In this document: piece after piece, positions 61,881 to 64,000 of the stretch | Layout: every line of letters starts with the position of its first letter | Position numbering within the stretch: position 1 is the stretch's first letter | Assembly: GCF_954871325.1 (NCBI RefSeq) | Contig: NC_088775.1 | Coordinates: forward strand, 84,855,561-84,919,560 | Length of the DNA: 64,000 nucleotides | Reading direction: 5' to 3' | Source of the DNA: Gordionus sp. m RMFG-2023 | Taxonomy: Eukaryota; Nematomorpha; Gordioida; Chordodea; Parachordodidae | The notes under the pieces: generated by a model | Databases searched by the model: none | What the model saw: the letters and a program-made list of their open reading frames with translations, nothing else | What the model was told of the DNA's origin: nothing | Made by a program: the position numbers and the translations under genes

Positions 61881-63700
61881 GAAATAAAAAGGCAGTGAAT
61901 GACCAAAAGTTTTTATTATTTTTTCCAGGGTCATTGCAAAATCAACGGGTTCCTCTTTTCCAGGAAAAAAAGAAGAGATATGGTATGCAATCTTATGCGT
62001 ATTGATTTTATATATATAAATATATTCCTGCTTAAGAATTTTTTTTAATCGCTTATAAGTCATAAAAATATGGTATTTATTTTATATTTTTTTTATCCAC
62101 CAATATTAATATTAGTGAATATGTTTCTACGTACATCAAAATTTTTGTAGATCTCATAAATATATAAGAAAAATATGATGATTATATCCTAAGCCTAATT
62201 AGTGCACTCATTTTTATTTCGCCAATCAATTTAATCTTAGTCAAAATTATATATTTATTTTATATAGTGTTGTATCGTTTTTATTTTATTGACGGATTTA
62301 TTTTTGTAGAAACTTTCCAAGAAATAGGACCCAAATAAATGGTAAATAGTAGCACCCACGTATTGAAATAATTTGTTTGTAAATATAGTGGGAAGGGTGA
62401 GTAAGCTGTGAGGGTTGTAGGTAATTTTCTTTTTCTGATAGTTTTTGTAAAAGTAAAAAAAAAGGAAATAAGGTATTAATCATTAAGAGTAAGATTGATG
62501 GGTTTACGTAAGAAAAAAAATTACTTTATAGCGTTTTCTTTTTCTGATAATTCGTGTAAAAGCTTTAAAAAAAACTTAAATTAATCGTTAATACACAAAA
62601 GTTAAGAAAAACATACTTCATAGTAAAATGGTTTATGGTGGTTGAGAAAGAAAATTATTATTTTTTTATTTGGTTTATGTTTCGAAAATTTTTTTTTGTG
62701 AAGTTGTTTTATATGTTTGAAGATTGTTTTTCTATAAAGTGTAATGAGATGGGCGGAAGAGGGAGTAAATTTTAAGAAAATTTTATTAATATTAAGGAAA
62801 TTGAATTAAATGGAGCAATATGTGATATATTAAAAAAAAGGGGGAACAAGAAAAGTTTAATTTTGAGGTAAAATTCTATGTTGAATTAGGATTTTTTTTT
62901 TCGTAAAGAATAATTCAGTTAGGATAATATCAAAGGAGTTAAATTTTTTTTTTAAAGGTGGCAATAACATACCTGTAATGAACAAGTTATTATGAATTAT
63001 TTGAGATTTTTGTTTTGTGCATTAAATGGTTAAGGAGTCGTTTTTTTAGGTTGTAAGATATTTGAAATAATTTAAGGTAAATTTATTTGATCTAAAAGTA
63101 ATTTGGTATATAAAATGGTGTAAATGGAAAGTGTTTACCATTGTTTTTAAAGTGAATGGGAATAGGTTTTTGAGAATAACCATGAGAATAGGATGTAAAA
63201 AAAAAGAAAATATAAACGAATATGTATGTTAATGTCTTGTATTTATGTTATAATAAATGAGATTGTTTTTTTGGGAAAGAGAAATATATTTGTTTTAAAA
63301 TTTTTTTTAGAGAGGAATAGAAAAATGATTTATGGTAGGAGTGTGAGATAAAAAGGGAACGGGAATAGTTAGTTTGTAGTTGAGTTTGTCAAGGTTTCAT
63401 ATAAGGAATAAGATTGTTTCTTGATAAGGAAATAAGGGAAAATAGTGATGTAAGAATCAAGGTTTCTTATGAAAAAGAAAATTATTCTTTTCCGAAAATT
63501 ATGGTTAGATAGCAAAATGATGTCTTAGAAAGAGGTGAGGGTTGGCAGAGGGAACGTAAATAATTTGTTTTGAGTTAAAAAAAATTTGTTTAAAAAAATA
63601 GTTAAAGATTATTTTTTTTTGGAAAATAGTTTGATAAGATCTAAAATTAAAAGAAAGAATTATAAAATCTAACAATTAGTAATAATCGAGATAATTTTTT
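61881..63700 (+). other. G-rich, C-poor stretch after the Ty3/Gypsy fossil
   Basis: From about 62380 to 63660 the plus strand has many G and almost no C, the same skew as the element upstream, so it may be that element's 3' non-coding part. A roughly 108-bp unit (TTTTCTTTTTCTGATA ... ATTAATC) is repeated in tandem at about 62426 and 62533. No long frame is supported and no LTR was identified. Confidence 0.5.
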
Positions 63701-64000
63701 TTGATAATTTATCCATTTTAAAATATCCTTATTAAATTAGTAATTAGCTAATATAAAATTGTTCATTGAATAATTTTTGATTTTTAGAATTATACAAATT
63801 CAATAATTCGATATATAATTTAAAAAAAATAATCCACTAAAAATATATAATTTATGATAATATAATATCCGATAGATGGTGTAATAGATTTTTAGTTTTT
63901 TTAATACTGATAAAAAAATTCTAATTTTTAATTATTTTTTCCATGAATAATTTAGTTTGTTTAAAATATATATCATATAATGTTTATTTGTTGATAAATA
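63701..64000. other. AT-rich non-coding end of the window
   Basis: The G skew ends here; no feature supported. Confidence 0.4.

Noticed and set aside
60650-61906. Long minus-strand frames over the Ty3/Gypsy fossil
   Set aside because: They mirror the RT/RNase H/integrase coding strand and are Pro/Ser-rich composition artefacts.

Overview
The window is very AT-rich eukaryotic DNA with long non-coding stretches, small exons bounded by GT...AG, and many DNA transposons. The recognisable host genes (an M13/neprilysin-type peptidase, a phospholipid scramblase, and two METTL24-like FkbM methyltransferases) point to an invertebrate metazoan. I cannot name the phylum. No rRNA, tRNA or CRISPR array was seen.

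Layout. 2.86-4.66 kb (minus): six in-phase exons of an M13 peptidase gene covering a signal peptide and the N-terminal domain; no catalytic exon was recognised below them. 6.7-7.2 kb: fragment of a reverse-transcriptase-linked zinc-knuckle/nuclease module. 9.6-10.9 kb: a tandem duplication whose second copy carries a hAT-like element with a perfect 8-bp target duplication. 12.19-14.16 kb (minus): three 3' exons of a phospholipid scramblase; a TA-flanked MITE begins 2 bp after its stop codon. 15-23 kb: MITEs, a Harbinger-like element and decayed hAT elements.

Centre: a segmental duplication. Copy 1 (about 23.5-42.1 kb) and copy 2 (about 49.2-57.65 kb) each hold a METTL24-like gene on the minus strand: a signal-anchor exon, a short second exon, conserved candidate exons, a 129-bp exon with the DGGW/CxDR...PCLVYSFG motif, and a large terminal exon with the FkbM core (LLKIDVEGDEW). 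Both reading frames are open. Copy 1 has been swollen by a 171-bp hAT MITE, a 2.0-kb Tc1/mariner-type element, a 4.2-kb giant foldback element made of nested tandem repeats, a 2.5-kb hAT with ZMYM/DUF4371-type transposase, and an RT-linked element with direct terminal repeats. Copy 2 gives clean empty sites for several of these and has its own insertions: a BED-hAT deletion derivative and a long GAAA microsatellite.

Between the two copies (42-49 kb) lie tandem repeats, a second foldback and MITEs. From 59.7 kb onward there is a broken Ty3/Gypsy fossil (RT, RNase H, integrase on the plus strand), followed by G-rich, C-poor DNA that may be its 3' region. The main story is the recently duplicated methyltransferase gene and the series of mobile elements that the duplication allows to be ordered in time.
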